Assembly: GCA_009911195.1 (NCBI GenBank)
Contig: QXWV01000098.1
Location: forward strand, 49,490-113,489
From: Lachnospiraceae bacterium
GTDB taxonomy: Bacteria > Bacillota > Clostridia > Lachnospirales > Lachnospiraceae
DNA length: 64,000 nt
Reading direction: 5' to 3'
Part shown: positions 8,077-16,981 of the stretch, in pieces
How the letters are laid out: each line of letters starts with the position of its first letter
Numbering within the stretch: the first letter of the stretch is position 1
Made by a program: the position numbers and the translations under genes
The notes under the pieces: model-generated
The model's database searches: none
Told to the model about the DNA's origin: nothing
The model's input: only the letters and a program-made list of their open reading frames with translations

Positions 8077-9123
8077 ATGGAATCTTTTGAAAGAATATTA
8101 TCTAAAGAAACAGCAAGCATACACAAAAAAGAGTTTACCTACCAGTATCTGAAAAATATCCCGAGAAACGAAGCTGCTTATGGCATATTTTCCGAATACC
8201 GGAAAGGCAAGCTTTTCCATTGCCTGAACCAGGACATGCTGATATCCATTTTGCAGTATAATATGGCCGAAAACCTTAAAATAAGCATTTATGCAACGGA
8301 TACCCCCGTCAATTATCAACTGAAAGACACACAAAACCCTGTACACTACAACGATTTTATTGAGATTACTTTCGTCCTCCAAGGAAGCCTCACCGTAATG
8401 ATAGACAATGAAAAACATATTTTTTTGGAAAACGAACTTTATCTCATCAGCCCAAACGTTTCTTATCAGGAATTAAAAGAGCAATCAAAAGCTGTAGTTT
8501 TCAATATCAGCATATGTTCCAACCATTTTGATGAAATGCTTTTATCGGATATACATGAAAATTCCCTGCAAGGCTTTTTACGCAACTGCCTCTTACAGGA
8601 AAGAAGTGCCCAAAAGCTTCTTAGATTCTCCCCCAATGACAATTCCGGCCAAAAAACCATCAGCAATTCTATTTCTTCTATTTTTATGGAATATAAAGGC
8701 AAAAAGCCCGGCTATCTTTTTATTGTAAAAGGGCTGCTCATCCGCCTGTTTGATTTTTTGTCTTCCCATTATCAGTTTTCTTTCAGCGAAGACAACAAGA
8801 AAAAATATACCAGTTTTCTTTTCCAGGAGGTCAAGGAATATATGGAAAAACATTTTGCCAGTATTCAAATTAAAGACCTGACTGACAAATTCCATTACCA
8901 GAATAACTATTTCAACAAGTTGATTCGCGATTTCACCGGGATGTCTTATTCCGAGTACTTAATATTTATCCGAGTGGAAATTGCCAAGAAACTCCTGGCA
9001 GAAACTGATATGAACGTGGAAGACATCATGGTATATGTGGGATACCATAACAAAGGATTTTTTTACAAAATATTTAAAAACAGCACAGGGCTTACGCCCG
9101 CCGGCTATCGCCGGAAATCATAG
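8077..9123 (+). CDS. AraC family transcriptional regulator
   Basis: 348 residues. The N-terminal AraC_binding/cupin-like sensor (residues about 60-150, with YLISPNVSYQELKEQ) is followed by a C-terminal pair of helix-turn-helix motifs from about residue 250 (IQIKDLTDKFHYQNNYFNKL, later MVYVGYHNKGFFYKIFKNST). This is the usual architecture of activators of sugar-utilisation operons. It starts 24 bases after the DeoR stop, so the two are probably co-transcribed and jointly control the divergent ABC/GH3 operon. Confidence 0.9.
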   Translation: MESFERILSKETASIHKKEFTYQYLKNIPRNEAAYGIFSEYRKGKLFHCLNQDMLISILQYNMAENLKISIYATDTPVNYQLKDTQNPVHYNDFIEITFVLQGSLTVMIDNEKHIFLENELYLISPNVSYQELKEQSKAVVFNISICSNHFDEMLLSDIHENSLQGFLRNCLLQERSAQKLLRFSPNDNSGQKTISNSISSIFMEYKGKKPGYLFIVKGLLIRLFDFLSSHYQFSFSEDNKKKYTSFLFQEVKEYMEKHFASIQIKDLTDKFHYQNNYFNKLIRDFTGMSYSEYLIFIRVEIAKKLLAETDMNVEDIMVYVGYHNKGFFYKIFKNSTGLTPAGYRRKS

Positions 9124-9164
9124 ACCTCGCTGCAAGCAATGGGGTATCAGCTTTGAAAAGAGCC

Positions 9165-9185
9165 AAAAGCTGCGCAGAAATGGAG
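9165..9185 (+). promoter_or_regulatory. Tail of the recurrent leader element carrying the pgmB RBS
   Basis: The stretch AAAAGCTGCGCAG through AAATGGAG, six bases before the pgmB ATG, is nearly identical to the 3' part of the leader copies before the GH4 and SDR genes on the other strand. The hairpin half is absent here. Instead CAGCTTT/AAAGCTG can pair upstream. The GGAG serves as the Shine-Dalgarno. Confidence 0.6.
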
Positions 9186-9191
9186 TAAAAT

Positions 9192-9839
9192 ATGAAATAT
9201 ACAGACAAGAAAGCATTTATTTTTGATTTGGATGGAGTTATTATTTTTACAGACCGTTTTCATTACCAGGCATGGAAACATCTGGCTGACAGGCTGGGAA
9301 TCGATTTTGATGAATCCGTCAACCACCGGCTGAGGGGAATCAGCCGGGCAAAAAGTTTTGATATTATACTGGAAAAATCCAACTGTTATTATTCCCGGCC
9401 GGAAAAAGAAAAATTTATTGAGCAAAAAAACGAATATTACAAGGGGCTTTTAAAAATGCTGTCCCCATCAGATATTTCCCGGGAAATTAGAGATACCTTG
9501 TGGGAGCTAAAGGGGAGGGGATATCAGCTTGCCATTGGCTCATCCAGTAAAAATGCAAAGTTTATCCTTTCCCGGACAGCCATGACGGACTACTTTGATG
9601 CCATATCCGATGGAACGAATATCAGCAGGCCAAAACCTGACCCTGAAGTCTTCCAAAAAGCTGCCCAATTTATGAATGTAAATCCCCATGACTGTATTGT
9701 TGTAGAGGATGCTTATGCGGGAATCGAAGCAGCAAAATGCTGCGGAATGGCCGCAATCGGAATTGGTGAAGCCTCCTCCTGTGATAAAGCGGATTTTTCT
9801 ATCCAGTATTTTTCGCAATTACTGGATATCGTTCCATAG
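9192..9839 (+). CDS. pgmB: Beta-phosphoglucomutase
   Basis: HAD-superfamily beta-phosphoglucomutase, 215 residues. It interconverts beta-glucose 1-phosphate and glucose 6-phosphate in the cytoplasm. The nucleophile/acid motif FDLDGVI lies at residues 11-17, the cap region contains the RLRGISRAKSFDIIL signature, and GSSSKNA, KPDPEVF and VVEDAYAGIEAA complete motifs II-IV. The ribosome site GGAG lies inside the recurrent leader tail. Such mutases normally work with an inverting disaccharide phosphorylase (maltose, trehalose or kojibiose type), but none is in this window. Its placement behind DeoR and AraC regulators suggests it uses a product of the substrate imported by the divergent ABC system. 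Confidence 0.93.
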   Translation: MKYTDKKAFIFDLDGVIIFTDRFHYQAWKHLADRLGIDFDESVNHRLRGISRAKSFDIILEKSNCYYSRPEKEKFIEQKNEYYKGLLKMLSPSDISREIRDTLWELKGRGYQLAIGSSSKNAKFILSRTAMTDYFDAISDGTNISRPKPDPEVFQKAAQFMNVNPHDCIVVEDAYAGIEAAKCCGMAAIGIGEASSCDKADFSIQYFSQLLDIVP

Positions 9840-9909
9840 TTAGTGTGAATGGCACAGCGGTATTGTTCTTAGCAAATTACAGCACATAAAGTCTTATAAG
9901 ATGAGAAAA

Positions 9910-9937
9910 ACGGGCAGAAGCCATGCTCCTTGCCCGT
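9910..9937. terminator. Bidirectional terminator between pgmB and rpsR
   Basis: ACGGGCA (9910-9916) pairs with TGCCCGT (9931-9937), with further inner pairing. T-rich runs follow on both sides, so it can end pgmB on the plus strand and rpsR on the minus strand. Confidence 0.8.
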
Positions 9938-9975
9938 CTTTTCATACTATCACTTTACTTCATTTTTCAATCGCA

Positions 9976-10239
9976 TCAATCCTGTACATACGGCATCAAA
10001 GCTAAATGACGCGCCCTCTTAATTGCAACTGTAAGCGCCCTCTGATGTTTTGCACAGTTTCCTGTAATCCTTCTGGGGAGGATTTTTCCTCTCTCGGATA
10101 CATATCTTTTTAATTTTGCTACATCTTTATAATCGATAACATTGTCTTTCCCGCAAAATACGCAAACTTTCTTTCTTCTGCGCATCCCGCCCTTTCTCCT
10201 TGCCGGAGAATCAGACTTCTCTGCTTTATTGTAAGCCAT
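9976..10239 (-). CDS. rpsR: 30S ribosomal protein S18
   Basis: Ribosomal protein S18 of 87 residues, with the basic N-terminus, the KKVCVFCGK Cys-x-x-Cys segment and the highly conserved core [22 protein letters not shown]. It binds S6 in the 30S platform. It is the third gene of the rpsF-ssb-rpsR operon, 28 bases after ssb, and is followed by the terminator at 9910-9937. Full length for the family. Confidence 0.98.
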   Translation of the reverse strand: MAYNKAEKSDSPARRKGGMRRRKKVCVFCGKDNVIDYKDVAKLKRYVSERGKILPRRITGNCAKHQRALTVAIKRARHLALMPYVQD

Positions 10240-10267
10240 AATAGTGCCTCCTATCTAAAATCAATTA

Positions 10268-10723
10268 TTAGTTAAATGGCAATTCCTCATCAATCCCATC
10301 CGGAATATTCATAAAACCGTCACCGGCTGCCATAGGAGCAGGCCTGCCGCCTCCGGAATAGCTGTTGCCGCCGGCAAAACCCCCATCGCCGCCGCTGCTG
10401 TTCTTGCTCTCCGCAAATTCCTGGTCCTCTACTACAACTTCCGTCGTATATACCTTCACGCCATCTTTGTTCGTATAGCTTCCGGTCTGGATACGCCCGG
10501 TAACCGCAATCTTCGTTCCTTTGCGGAGATATCTCTCCGCGAACTCGCCGCTTCTTCCGAATGCCACGCAATTAATAAAATCGGCGGTAGCATCATCTCC
10601 ATTTCTGTTGAAACGGCGGTCTACGGCAAGTGTATATCTGGCAATTGCCAACGGGCTTTCCCCTTGTGAATATCTCACTTCGGGGTCCCTGGTTAAACGT
10701 CCCATAAGTATTGCTTTATTCAT
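10268..10723 (-). CDS. ssb: Single-stranded DNA-binding protein
   Basis: SSB of 151 residues: N-terminal OB-fold (MNKAILMGRLTRDPEVRYS, FINCVAFGRSGEFAERYLRKG, GRIQTGSYTNKDGVKVY), a Gly/Ser-rich linker and an acidic tail ending DEELPFN, the motif that recruits repair and replication partners. It lies between rpsF and rpsR, the standard Firmicute order, and is translated from ATG 10723 with GGAG upstream. It protects single-stranded DNA during replication and recombination. Confidence 0.98.
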   Translation of the reverse strand: MNKAILMGRLTRDPEVRYSQGESPLAIARYTLAVDRRFNRNGDDATADFINCVAFGRSGEFAERYLRKGTKIAVTGRIQTGSYTNKDGVKVYTTEVVVEDQEFAESKNSSGGDGGFAGGNSYSGGGRPAPMAAGDGFMNIPDGIDEELPFN

Positions 10724-10738
10724 ACATTCTCCTGTTCT

Positions 10739-11029
10739 TTATGCCTCGTCTTGTCTAATGCATAAATACCTAATCACATTGTCCATAATACGAACTCTGT
10801 GTTCGATTTCAACCGGAACAGTGCTTTCAGCATCGAAGCGAATAAAATAGTAGAAAGCTTCTTTCATCTTCTGAACTTCGTAAGCAAGTCTCTTCTTACC
10901 CCATTCATCAACTTCCGTAACTTGTCCACCGAATCTTTCGATGAGAGCTTTACATTTTTCAATCACTTCCGCTCTCTGTTCATCTTCGATTTTTGCACTG
11001 ACAACAACGGCTAATTCATATTTGTTCAT
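10739..11029 (-). CDS. rpsF: 30S ribosomal protein S6
   Basis: Ribosomal protein S6 of 96 residues, from MNKYELAVVV to the C-terminal RVRIMDNVIRYLCIRQDEA, full length for the family. The start is ATG 11029 with GGAGG eight bases upstream; the open frame extends further upstream but without family similarity. It heads the rpsF-ssb-rpsR operon. The roughly 70-base leader contains a GC-rich CCCGGC/GCCGGGGG segment before the ribosome site. In other bacteria the S6:S18 complex binds an rpsF leader, so autoregulation is plausible here but not shown. Confidence 0.98.
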   Translation of the reverse strand: MNKYELAVVVSAKIEDEQRAEVIEKCKALIERFGGQVTEVDEWGKKRLAYEVQKMKEAFYYFIRFDAESTVPVEIEHRVRIMDNVIRYLCIRQDEA

Positions 11030-11102
11030 GTGCGTTACCTCCTTTTGGTCTCTGGCCCCCGGCCCTGCCGGGAACAAGGAATTAAATATATCACGAGTTA
11101 AT

Positions 11103-11131
11103 ATCATACCATATGAAACCAGCATTTTCAA
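11103..11131 (-). promoter_or_regulatory. Promoter of the rpsF-ssb-rpsR operon
   Basis: On the minus strand TTGAAA (11126-11131) and TATGAT (11103-11108) are separated by exactly 17 bases, 74 bases before the rpsF start. The -35 overlaps the stop codon of the DUF951 gene. Confidence 0.75.
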
Positions 11132-11310
11132 GGTTTTTGTTTGATTTCCCTCACATTTTTTTCCACGGATGTCCGTGCTATCATAATCTGATGGCCGCAC
11201 CCCATACATTTCAACCGGAAATCCGCCCCAACCCGCAGCACTTCCCACTCCTTGCTGCCGCAGGGATGCTGCTTTTTCAACCGTAATATTTCACCTACAT
11301 GAATGTCCAT
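11128..11310 (-). CDS. DUF951 domain-containing protein
   Basis: Small 60-residue protein with the DUF951 pattern: MDIHVGEILRLKKQHPCGS, then W-x-V-x-R-x-GADFRLKCMGCG. The spaced Cys residues (HPCG, CMGCG) suggest metal or nucleic-acid contact. The family is widespread in Firmicutes, usually near mscS, rpsF or rpsR, and its function is unknown. It lies directly upstream of the rpsF promoter, consistent with that conserved neighbourhood. Confidence 0.88.
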   Translation of the reverse strand: MDIHVGEILRLKKQHPCGSKEWEVLRVGADFRLKCMGCGHQIMIARTSVEKNVREIKQKP

Positions 11311-11423
11311 ATTCCCTCTCTTTTCCGCATTGCTCCCGTTTTAACAGGTAATCCGCAAAATTATTCCATCGGCCTTTTATGGCTTCCCGGCTCTCCGCCC
11401 TTCTTTCTGCTCCTACTTCAAAT

Positions 11424-12140
11424 TTATAACTGCCCGAAAATTTCCCCGATTGCCCCTTGTACAATCAGGTCCGCCACCCCATCCCTGGCCGTAGGCGTCT
11501 TATTTACCAGAACCAGCTTACTTCCATTATAATAATCTATCAGCCCCGCCGCAGGATATACTACCAAAGATGTTCCTCCAATAATAAGCACATCAGCATT
11601 TTTAATAAAACTGATGGACTCCGCCAAGACCTGCTGGTCCAGCCCTTCCTCATACAGCACTACATCCGGTTTTACCGGCCCGCCGCAGGCATCGCATACC
11701 GGCACACCATCCTCCCTGCGGATATAATCCACATCGAAGGACTTCTTGCACCTCTCGCAGTAATTGCGCAGCGTCGAGCCATGAAGCTCCAGCACCTTTT
11801 TACTCCCCGCCGCCTGGTGCAGCCCGTCGATATTCTGGGTAATGACCGCTTTCAGCTTCCCTTCCTTTTCCCACTGCGCCAGTTTATAATGCGCCTTATT
11901 GGGCGCAGCTTCAAAACCAATCAGTTTATCCCTGTAAAACCGGTAAAATTCTTCCGGTTTATTCCTATAAAAAGTATGGCTCAATATTGTTTCCGGCGGA
12001 TAATCATATTTCTGGTGATATAAGCCGTCCACGCTTCTGAAATCCGGTATCCCGCTTTCCGTGGACACCCCGGCTCCACCGAAAAATACAATATTATCGC
12101 TGCCTGCTATCCATTCTTTTAACTGTTCTATCTGATTCAT
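11424..12140 (-). CDS. cobB: NAD-dependent protein deacylase (sirtuin)
   Basis: SIR2-family deacylase of 238 residues. It shows GAGVSTESGIPDFRS (NAD-binding loop, residues about 22-36), TQNIDGLHQAAG with the conserved Asn-Ile-Asp and the catalytic His in LELHGS, two Cys pairs for zinc (CERC and CDAC), and GTSLVVYPA plus LVNKTPT near the end. It removes acetyl or other acyl groups from protein lysines using NAD. The spacing to neighbours suggests a single transcription unit, probably not linked to the sugar genes. Confidence 0.95.
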   Translation of the reverse strand: MNQIEQLKEWIAGSDNIVFFGGAGVSTESGIPDFRSVDGLYHQKYDYPPETILSHTFYRNKPEEFYRFYRDKLIGFEAAPNKAHYKLAQWEKEGKLKAVITQNIDGLHQAAGSKKVLELHGSTLRNYCERCKKSFDVDYIRREDGVPVCDACGGPVKPDVVLYEEGLDQQVLAESISFIKNADVLIIGGTSLVVYPAAGLIDYYNGSKLVLVNKTPTARDGVADLIVQGAIGEIFGQL

Positions 12141-12260
12141 TGCCCGCCTCCCGTTCTTCCCTTCCTGCTATATCGTACATACGTCTTCCATACTGAACAT
12201 CTAACTGATTTTAATCATACCCAATCGTATTCCTCTAGTCAATAGCGGCCTGGCAGCGCT

Positions 12261-13013
12261 TCAAATATTCCCCACCAGGAAATCCTTCATCACACCCATA
12301 AATTCCCGCAGCATATTATTGGCCTGCATCAAAAACTCCGAAGGCGCCGCAATCCCGCACACATCTGCATATCCGCTCTTTTTCGCAATATGGGTTGCCC
12401 GGAAAATATGAAAATTATTTGTCACAATGCCTACCGAATCCTGCTCCTTATTCAAAAAAGCACTGCTGTAATTAATATTCTGGTTTGTATTACGTGACTG
12501 GTCTTCTTTGATAATGCGCTTGGGCGAAATTCCCTGTTCCACCAGATAATCGTACATTCCCTGGGCTTCACTGACATGTTCGTCATTTCCCTGCGCCCCA
12601 GATACTATGACAATAGTGTCAGGATTTTCCGCTAAATAATCGCACGCCTTATCCAGCCTCATTTTCAGCACCCGGCTGGGGCCATGGGCCTTCATCTGTG
12701 CCCCCAGCACAATAATATAATCCAGGTTTTCCCTTCCCGCCTCCCCAAAGCCGCTCACAATCATCCCTTCCACCACCACAAACAATGCGCACCCCATGAC
12801 AAACAGTATAAGGAATCCCCTCCTTATCCACACCGGGATATGTGGAATCAGAATCCCCTTCTTCATGCAGATGGCCCACCCAATCGATACCACCCCCATA
12901 ATCAACCAGATAAAATAAAAGTTCGTTCCATGGACTGCCACAATCCCGATGGTCAGGAAATACAAGATAAACAACACCCCCAACACAACCGCCAGCTTCC
13001 CCATGCGCTTCAT
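12261..13013 (-). CDS. YdcF/SanA-like DUF218 membrane protein
   Basis: 250 residues: four hydrophobic segments in the first 85 residues, then a DUF218/ElyC-like domain (YIIVLGAQMKAHGPSRVLKMRL, VSGAQGNDEHVSEAQGMYDYL, EDQSRNTNQNINYS, IVTNNFHIFRA). Homologues are linked to envelope or lipid-carrier metabolism (ElyC, SanA), but the reaction is not established. The start is ATG 13013 with AGGAAGG upstream; the frame opens at 13061. Confidence 0.85.
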   Translation of the reverse strand: MKRMGKLAVVLGVLFILYFLTIGIVAVHGTNFYFIWLIMGVVSIGWAICMKKGILIPHIPVWIRRGFLILFVMGCALFVVVEGMIVSGFGEAGRENLDYIIVLGAQMKAHGPSRVLKMRLDKACDYLAENPDTIVIVSGAQGNDEHVSEAQGMYDYLVEQGISPKRIIKEDQSRNTNQNINYSSAFLNKEQDSVGIVTNNFHIFRATHIAKKSGYADVCGIAAPSEFLMQANNMLREFMGVMKDFLVGNI

Positions 13014-13206
13014 CTTCTCCCCTTCCTGCAATTTTTGCTTTTCAAAATCTCTGCCAACCATAGCATTATAACTATAGTTTCGTCTCTCCAGTGACGTTTT
13101 GTAAAGGACTTTTTAATCAAATTCACAGAAAATTTACATTTCATGGCAAAAAAATAGAGCCAGAACTCTGTTTTTTAGATTCCTGACTCATTAGTACCAT
13201 TTACAT

Positions 13207-13442
13207 ATTCTGGCCTGTTTTCAATTCTCTCACTTCATCAACTGAAAGGCCAACAAATTCCGCAACCTTTTCAAGCTCACCATGTCCGCCAGTGTCCCAT
13301 AGTACATATCCGCTGCGTCTGTGCAGGAGAAGTCATGCATTAACCTCCTGATTTTACAAGCCGGGGTCAGACGCATAGCGTCACGCATTTCTGAATCCCG
13401 GCCTGTTTCTGTTATCGCTTTTTCACATCTGCTGTATCTCAT
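13207..13442 (-). pseudogene. Remnant of an Rpn-type PD-(D/E)XK nuclease/transposase
   Basis: One frame reads RYSRCEKAITETGRDSEMRD...RRLMHDFSCTDAADMYYGTLADM, which resembles the internal region of Rpn/PD-(D/E)XK transposase-like proteins common in Clostridia. A second frame overlaps its end and continues GELEKVAEFVGLSVDEVREL to a stop at 13201, like the C-terminal segment of the same family. The intervening part is missing and the join is out of frame. I read this as a relic with an internal deletion and 5' truncation, from family recall only. A weak hairpin with a T-run follows near 13141-13170. Confidence 0.5.
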
Positions 13443-13569
13443 TTTTCAGCATACGCTTGATTTTGTCGCTGCTCATAAATGCTCCTTTTCATGAAATCAA
13501 ACTTTGTTATCACAAAAGAGGAAGAAAACACGGAAAATTCAATAATTTGTTCCATTTTACAGCTATTGT

Positions 13570-14391
13570 TCAGAAGGTACAATAGTCATTCAACGCATGC
13601 GCCACTCCGGCTTCATTATTCGCCAAAGTGACAAAATCCGCTTTTTCTTTCAGCGCCTGTATTGCATTTCCCATTGCGATTCCAATACCTGCCGTTTCAA
13701 TCATGGGAATATCCAATTCATGGTCTCCTATTGCAACTACATTTTCTGTGCTGATATTCAAAATAGCACATAGAGATGCAACGGCTTTTCCTTTATTCAC
13801 ATTGCCTGGGAATATTTCGAGATAATTTCCGCTCGATTTTGCAACATCAAATGTTCTGTTTTCCCACCCCTCTAACTCTGTCTGTATTTCGTCTGTTTTC
13901 TTCTCCTCCGCCGCTATCAAAAATTTGTTAGGCTTTATCCCGGCTTTGTTCCAGTTTTCCACCAACTCATACGGATTCACAACATCCGGTTTATATATTA
14001 TGATATCAGCTTCCTTTTCCACAAAACTGTCTGTTTGGGTTACATACCATTTATATCCCTGAAAAACCCACAATGGAACGTGATGCTTTTGGGCAATATT
14101 TGTATACAACTGTCTCATAATATGAGTTGGCATAACCTCTTCCTTTACACACACACCATCCACAATTATAAAAGTTCCGGCGTTGCATACTTTTATACAG
14201 TCTAGCTCAAGCTGTTTTTCCACCTGCAATACTGCACAGGGCATTCGCCCAGAGATAAGTGCAATTTTTCTGCCCTTCTCATACTGCCTTTTCACGGCCT
14301 TTTTCACCTCCGGCAATACTTCTTTTGCATCATTTAAAAGTGTTCCGTCAATGTCAATACAGATTAATTTGCAATGAATGCTATCTCTCAT
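13570..14391 (-). CDS. Cof-type HAD-IIB phosphatase
   Basis: 273 residues. HAD motif I is CIDIDGTLLND (residues about 11-21), motif II ISGRMP, a C2B cap in the middle, the Lys-containing NKGKAVASL region, and motif IV GDHELDIPMIETAGIGIAMGNA. The Cof/YbjI-type family dephosphorylates sugar phosphates, FMN and similar metabolites in the cytoplasm; the substrate is unknown. It is monocistronic as seen here, with a structured repeat upstream at 14431-14500. Confidence 0.92.
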   Translation of the reverse strand: MRDSIHCKLICIDIDGTLLNDAKEVLPEVKKAVKRQYEKGRKIALISGRMPCAVLQVEKQLELDCIKVCNAGTFIIVDGVCVKEEVMPTHIMRQLYTNIAQKHHVPLWVFQGYKWYVTQTDSFVEKEADIIIYKPDVVNPYELVENWNKAGIKPNKFLIAAEEKKTDEIQTELEGWENRTFDVAKSSGNYLEIFPGNVNKGKAVASLCAILNISTENVVAIGDHELDIPMIETAGIGIAMGNAIQALKEKADFVTLANNEAGVAHALNDYCTF

Positions 14392-14430
14392 TTTTTACTC
14401 CATTTCTTCGAGGCTTCTGTGACCCCAACC

Positions 14431-14500
14431 CTTTTTACCTTATAGGAAATTCCGTCGCCAGACGGACACAGATTGACGAAGTGTCGAAGACACTTTTTTA
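14431..14500 (+). repeat. Interspersed structured element, copy 1
   Basis: It begins CTTTTTACCTTATAGGAAA, then a small hairpin CCGTC/GACGG, and ends in an intrinsic-terminator-like hairpin AGTGTC-GAA-GACACT followed by T6. The same layout with different stem sequences recurs at 39476-39564. It lies between two minus-strand genes with no plus-strand gene after it. Confidence 0.6.
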
Positions 14501-14507
14501 TATACTA

Positions 14508-14543
14508 ATCGTACCGGGCCTGAAAAACCATGCCCGGTACGAT
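14508..14543. terminator. Strong inverted repeat after the sugar-binding protein gene
   Basis: ATCGTACCGGGC (14508-14519) and GCCCGGTACGAT (14532-14543) form a 12-bp perfect stem 24 bases after the stop of the binding-protein gene. It lacks a good T-run on the minus strand, so it may be a terminator or an mRNA 3'-end stabiliser. Confidence 0.6.
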
Positions 14544-14566
14544 TTAATATATATTGAATTAAAATA

Positions 14567-15742
14567 TTAATCTGTCAGCAGAGCCAGTCTGTCAGGGTCA
14601 TCTGCAAACACTTCTTTTGCATTATCCTTTGTCACAACAACAGGAGGCAGTTCGTAAATAGGAACATCAATTACGCCATTATTTGCCGTTGTTTCGGTTG
14701 CCGGCATCCCGTTACCGCTTAACAGACTGTCAATAATAGAAACCGTCTCCGCAACAAGCGCATTGGTCGGCTTTGCAACTGTGGAATACTGTCTGCCGGA
14801 CCATACCCACTCAACGGATTCATTTTCCGCATCCAGTCCCGATACTACGGGAATCGGCTGTCCTGCATTCTCACAAGATGTAATAATCGCACGGGCAATG
14901 CCATCGTTCGGTGAAAGGACACCGTCAATCTCAATGTCCGAATAGTTGCCCGCAAGAATGGCATCCATACGTGACTGCGCTTTGGAGTTATCCCAGTCAA
15001 CTGTCGCACACTGTGTGAAATCTGTCTGCCCCGATACAACAACCAGCGTTCCGTCATCAATGAGGGGCTGAAGCACTGACATTGCGCCTGTGAAGAAATT
15101 CGGTGCATTCGGGTCAGCCGGGCCGCCGCCGAAAAGTTCAATGTTGTAAGGAGCCTCGCCTTTCAATTCCTCCAAGCCCTGCAGGAGCGCCTGTGCCTGT
15201 AGTTCCCCTGTTTTCACGCTGCCGAACTGTACTACGCCGTCAACGCCTGTGGTATTTTCCAGCAGTCTGTCATACCCGATTACATATACGCCCGCATCTT
15301 TTGCCTTCTCCAGTACCGAGCCAAGCTGTGAGCCGTCAACGGGGCCGACAACGATAACCTGCGCGCCGTTCTCAATCATGGACTCTATCTGTTGCTGCTG
15401 CTGCGGAACTTTCTGGTCAGCAGCCTGAATGATTGCTTCATAACCCGCAGCTTCCAGTTGCTCTTTAAACATAACTTCTGCCTCTGCCCAGTTCTGTGTT
15501 CCGAGCCACGGCAACGCTACACCAACGATGCCGCCGCCTGCGGAGGTCGCCTCGGCCGCCTCTTCGGGTTCCGCTTCCTCTGTACTTTCGTTTTCGGCAG
15601 TCTCCTCCACATCTGCAGGTGCCTCAGATGTGTCAGCCGTCTGCACGGCCTCCTCCGTTCCCCTGCCTCCGCCGCAGCCTGCCAGCATAGTTACAGCGAG
15701 GGCTGTCATCATTAAAAATGATAATGCTTTTTTTACTTTCAT
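14567..15742 (-). CDS. ChvE-like monosaccharide ABC transporter substrate-binding lipoprotein
   Basis: 391 residues with a lipoprotein signal peptide (MLAGCGGG), a Glu/Ala-rich linker and a type I periplasmic-binding-protein fold: GVALPWLGTQNWAEAEVMF, QAADQKVPQQQQQIESMI, IGYDRLLENTTGVDGVVQFGS, SPNDGIARAIITSCENAG, VSGLDAENESVEWV. This matches the ChvE/GguA-B (multiple monosaccharide) group that delivers glucose, galactose, arabinose or xylose. It is the last gene of the importer transcribed after the kinase/regulator set, downstream of the ATPase and permease. Confidence 0.9.
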   Translation of the reverse strand: MKVKKALSFLMMTALAVTMLAGCGGGRGTEEAVQTADTSEAPADVEETAENESTEEAEPEEAAEATSAGGGIVGVALPWLGTQNWAEAEVMFKEQLEAAGYEAIIQAADQKVPQQQQQIESMIENGAQVIVVGPVDGSQLGSVLEKAKDAGVYVIGYDRLLENTTGVDGVVQFGSVKTGELQAQALLQGLEELKGEAPYNIELFGGGPADPNAPNFFTGAMSVLQPLIDDGTLVVVSGQTDFTQCATVDWDNSKAQSRMDAILAGNYSDIEIDGVLSPNDGIARAIITSCENAGQPIPVVSGLDAENESVEWVWSGRQYSTVAKPTNALVAETVSIIDSLLSGNGMPATETTANNGVIDVPIYELPPVVVTKDNAKEVFADDPDRLALLTD

Positions 15743-15797
15743 AATTCATTTCCTCCTTTTTTGTTTTTGAATGTTTGATTTTTTGAATTTCAGAATC

Positions 15798-16969
15798 TTA
15801 CCTTCTGTTTTTCTTGTTATATACGTCAAAGGCTACAGCCGCTAAGAGCACAAAGCCCTTTATAACCTGTGTTTTGTCTGCTCCGACGCCCATGAGCATA
15901 AGCCCGTTGTTCAAAACCGCCATCACCAGGCCGCCGACCATTGTTGCAATGACGGTTCCAACACCGCCTGATACGGCTGCACCGCCGATGAATACGGATG
16001 CGATGGCATCCATTTCCCATGAAGTTCCGCCGCCGGCCCCGCCGCTGTCGAGCGCCCTACAAACAATATGCCTGCCACGGCTGCCAGAACTGACATGTTG
16101 AGCATTGTGAAAAAATACGTTCTTTTTACATTTACACCGGAAAGCTCTGCCGCCGACTTATTTCCTCCTACCGCATAGACATGACGCCCGAAGGATGTTC
16201 TTTCCGTAATCAAATAATACAGGATAATCAGTATCACAAGAATCAGTCCGGGAATCGGAAAACTTGTACCCGGCCTTCCGCTTCCGAAAAGCCATGTCGC
16301 ATATCCAATCACAACCGCCACAATCCCGATGCGGACTGCAAACGGCCAGAACGCCTCTTTCCTTCCGGTAACATCCCCCGAATGGGTATACTTCCGCATC
16401 TGGGCAATTACATACACTACTATTGCAATTATTCCAAGCAATAAAGTTGAGTTATTCATCCCGGTAAAAGCAGGTCCCCATTCAGGAAGATAACCGGCAC
16501 CAAACCATTTCAGCTCTGAGGGAACAGGAACTGAAATTGAGTTTGATATCCAAATAACACCGCCTCTGAATATCATCATACCGCCAAGCGTTGTGATGAA
16601 TCCCGGAATGCCAAGCCTCGATAAGAAAAATCCCTGCCATGCCCCGGCTATCATACCGATTACCAGCGCAATCAGAATTGCAACATACCACGGCAGGTTA
16701 AACTGGCGGGCGGTTATCGCCATTACCATAGAAGCAAATCCTGCAACCGAACCCACCGACAAATCAATCTGTCCGATTACAATTACCATGAGCATTCCTA
16801 AAGCCAAAACCAATACATAAGCATTTCCTGATATTAAATTTTGAAAATTCGAGGAAGTAACCATCTTACCTCCCGATGCAATATTGAAAATTATAATGAG
16901 CGCTGCCAGGGCAACTACCATCGTATATTGACGAAGGTCCTCGCCTAACACCTTTTTAACATATTTCAT
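15798..16969 (-). CDS. Monosaccharide ABC transporter permease (MmsB/GguB-like), frameshifted
   Basis: CUT2-family permease split over two frames. Frame one (from ATG 16969) gives about nine membrane segments, GQIDLSVGSVAGFASM and GGNKSAAELSGVNVKRTYFF, then leaves family similarity after LFVGRSTAAG. Frame two continues GGTSWEMDAIASVFIGGAAVSGG to VYNKKNRR, stop at 15798. The switch is near 16035-16045 in a GC-only run; adding one base restores one continuous permease of about 390 residues. The 20 genes around it are intact, so this is either a sequencing/assembly error in the G/C run or a recent mutation that inactivates the importer. It lies between the ATPase and the binding protein. Confidence 0.85.
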
Positions 16970-16981
16970 TATCGTCTCCTC

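Noticed and set aside
14431..14500. Element copy 1 as terminator of the sugar-binding protein gene
   Set aside because: Its T-run is on the plus strand while the gene is on the minus strand, and a separate 12-bp hairpin at 14508-14543 lies nearer to the stop.
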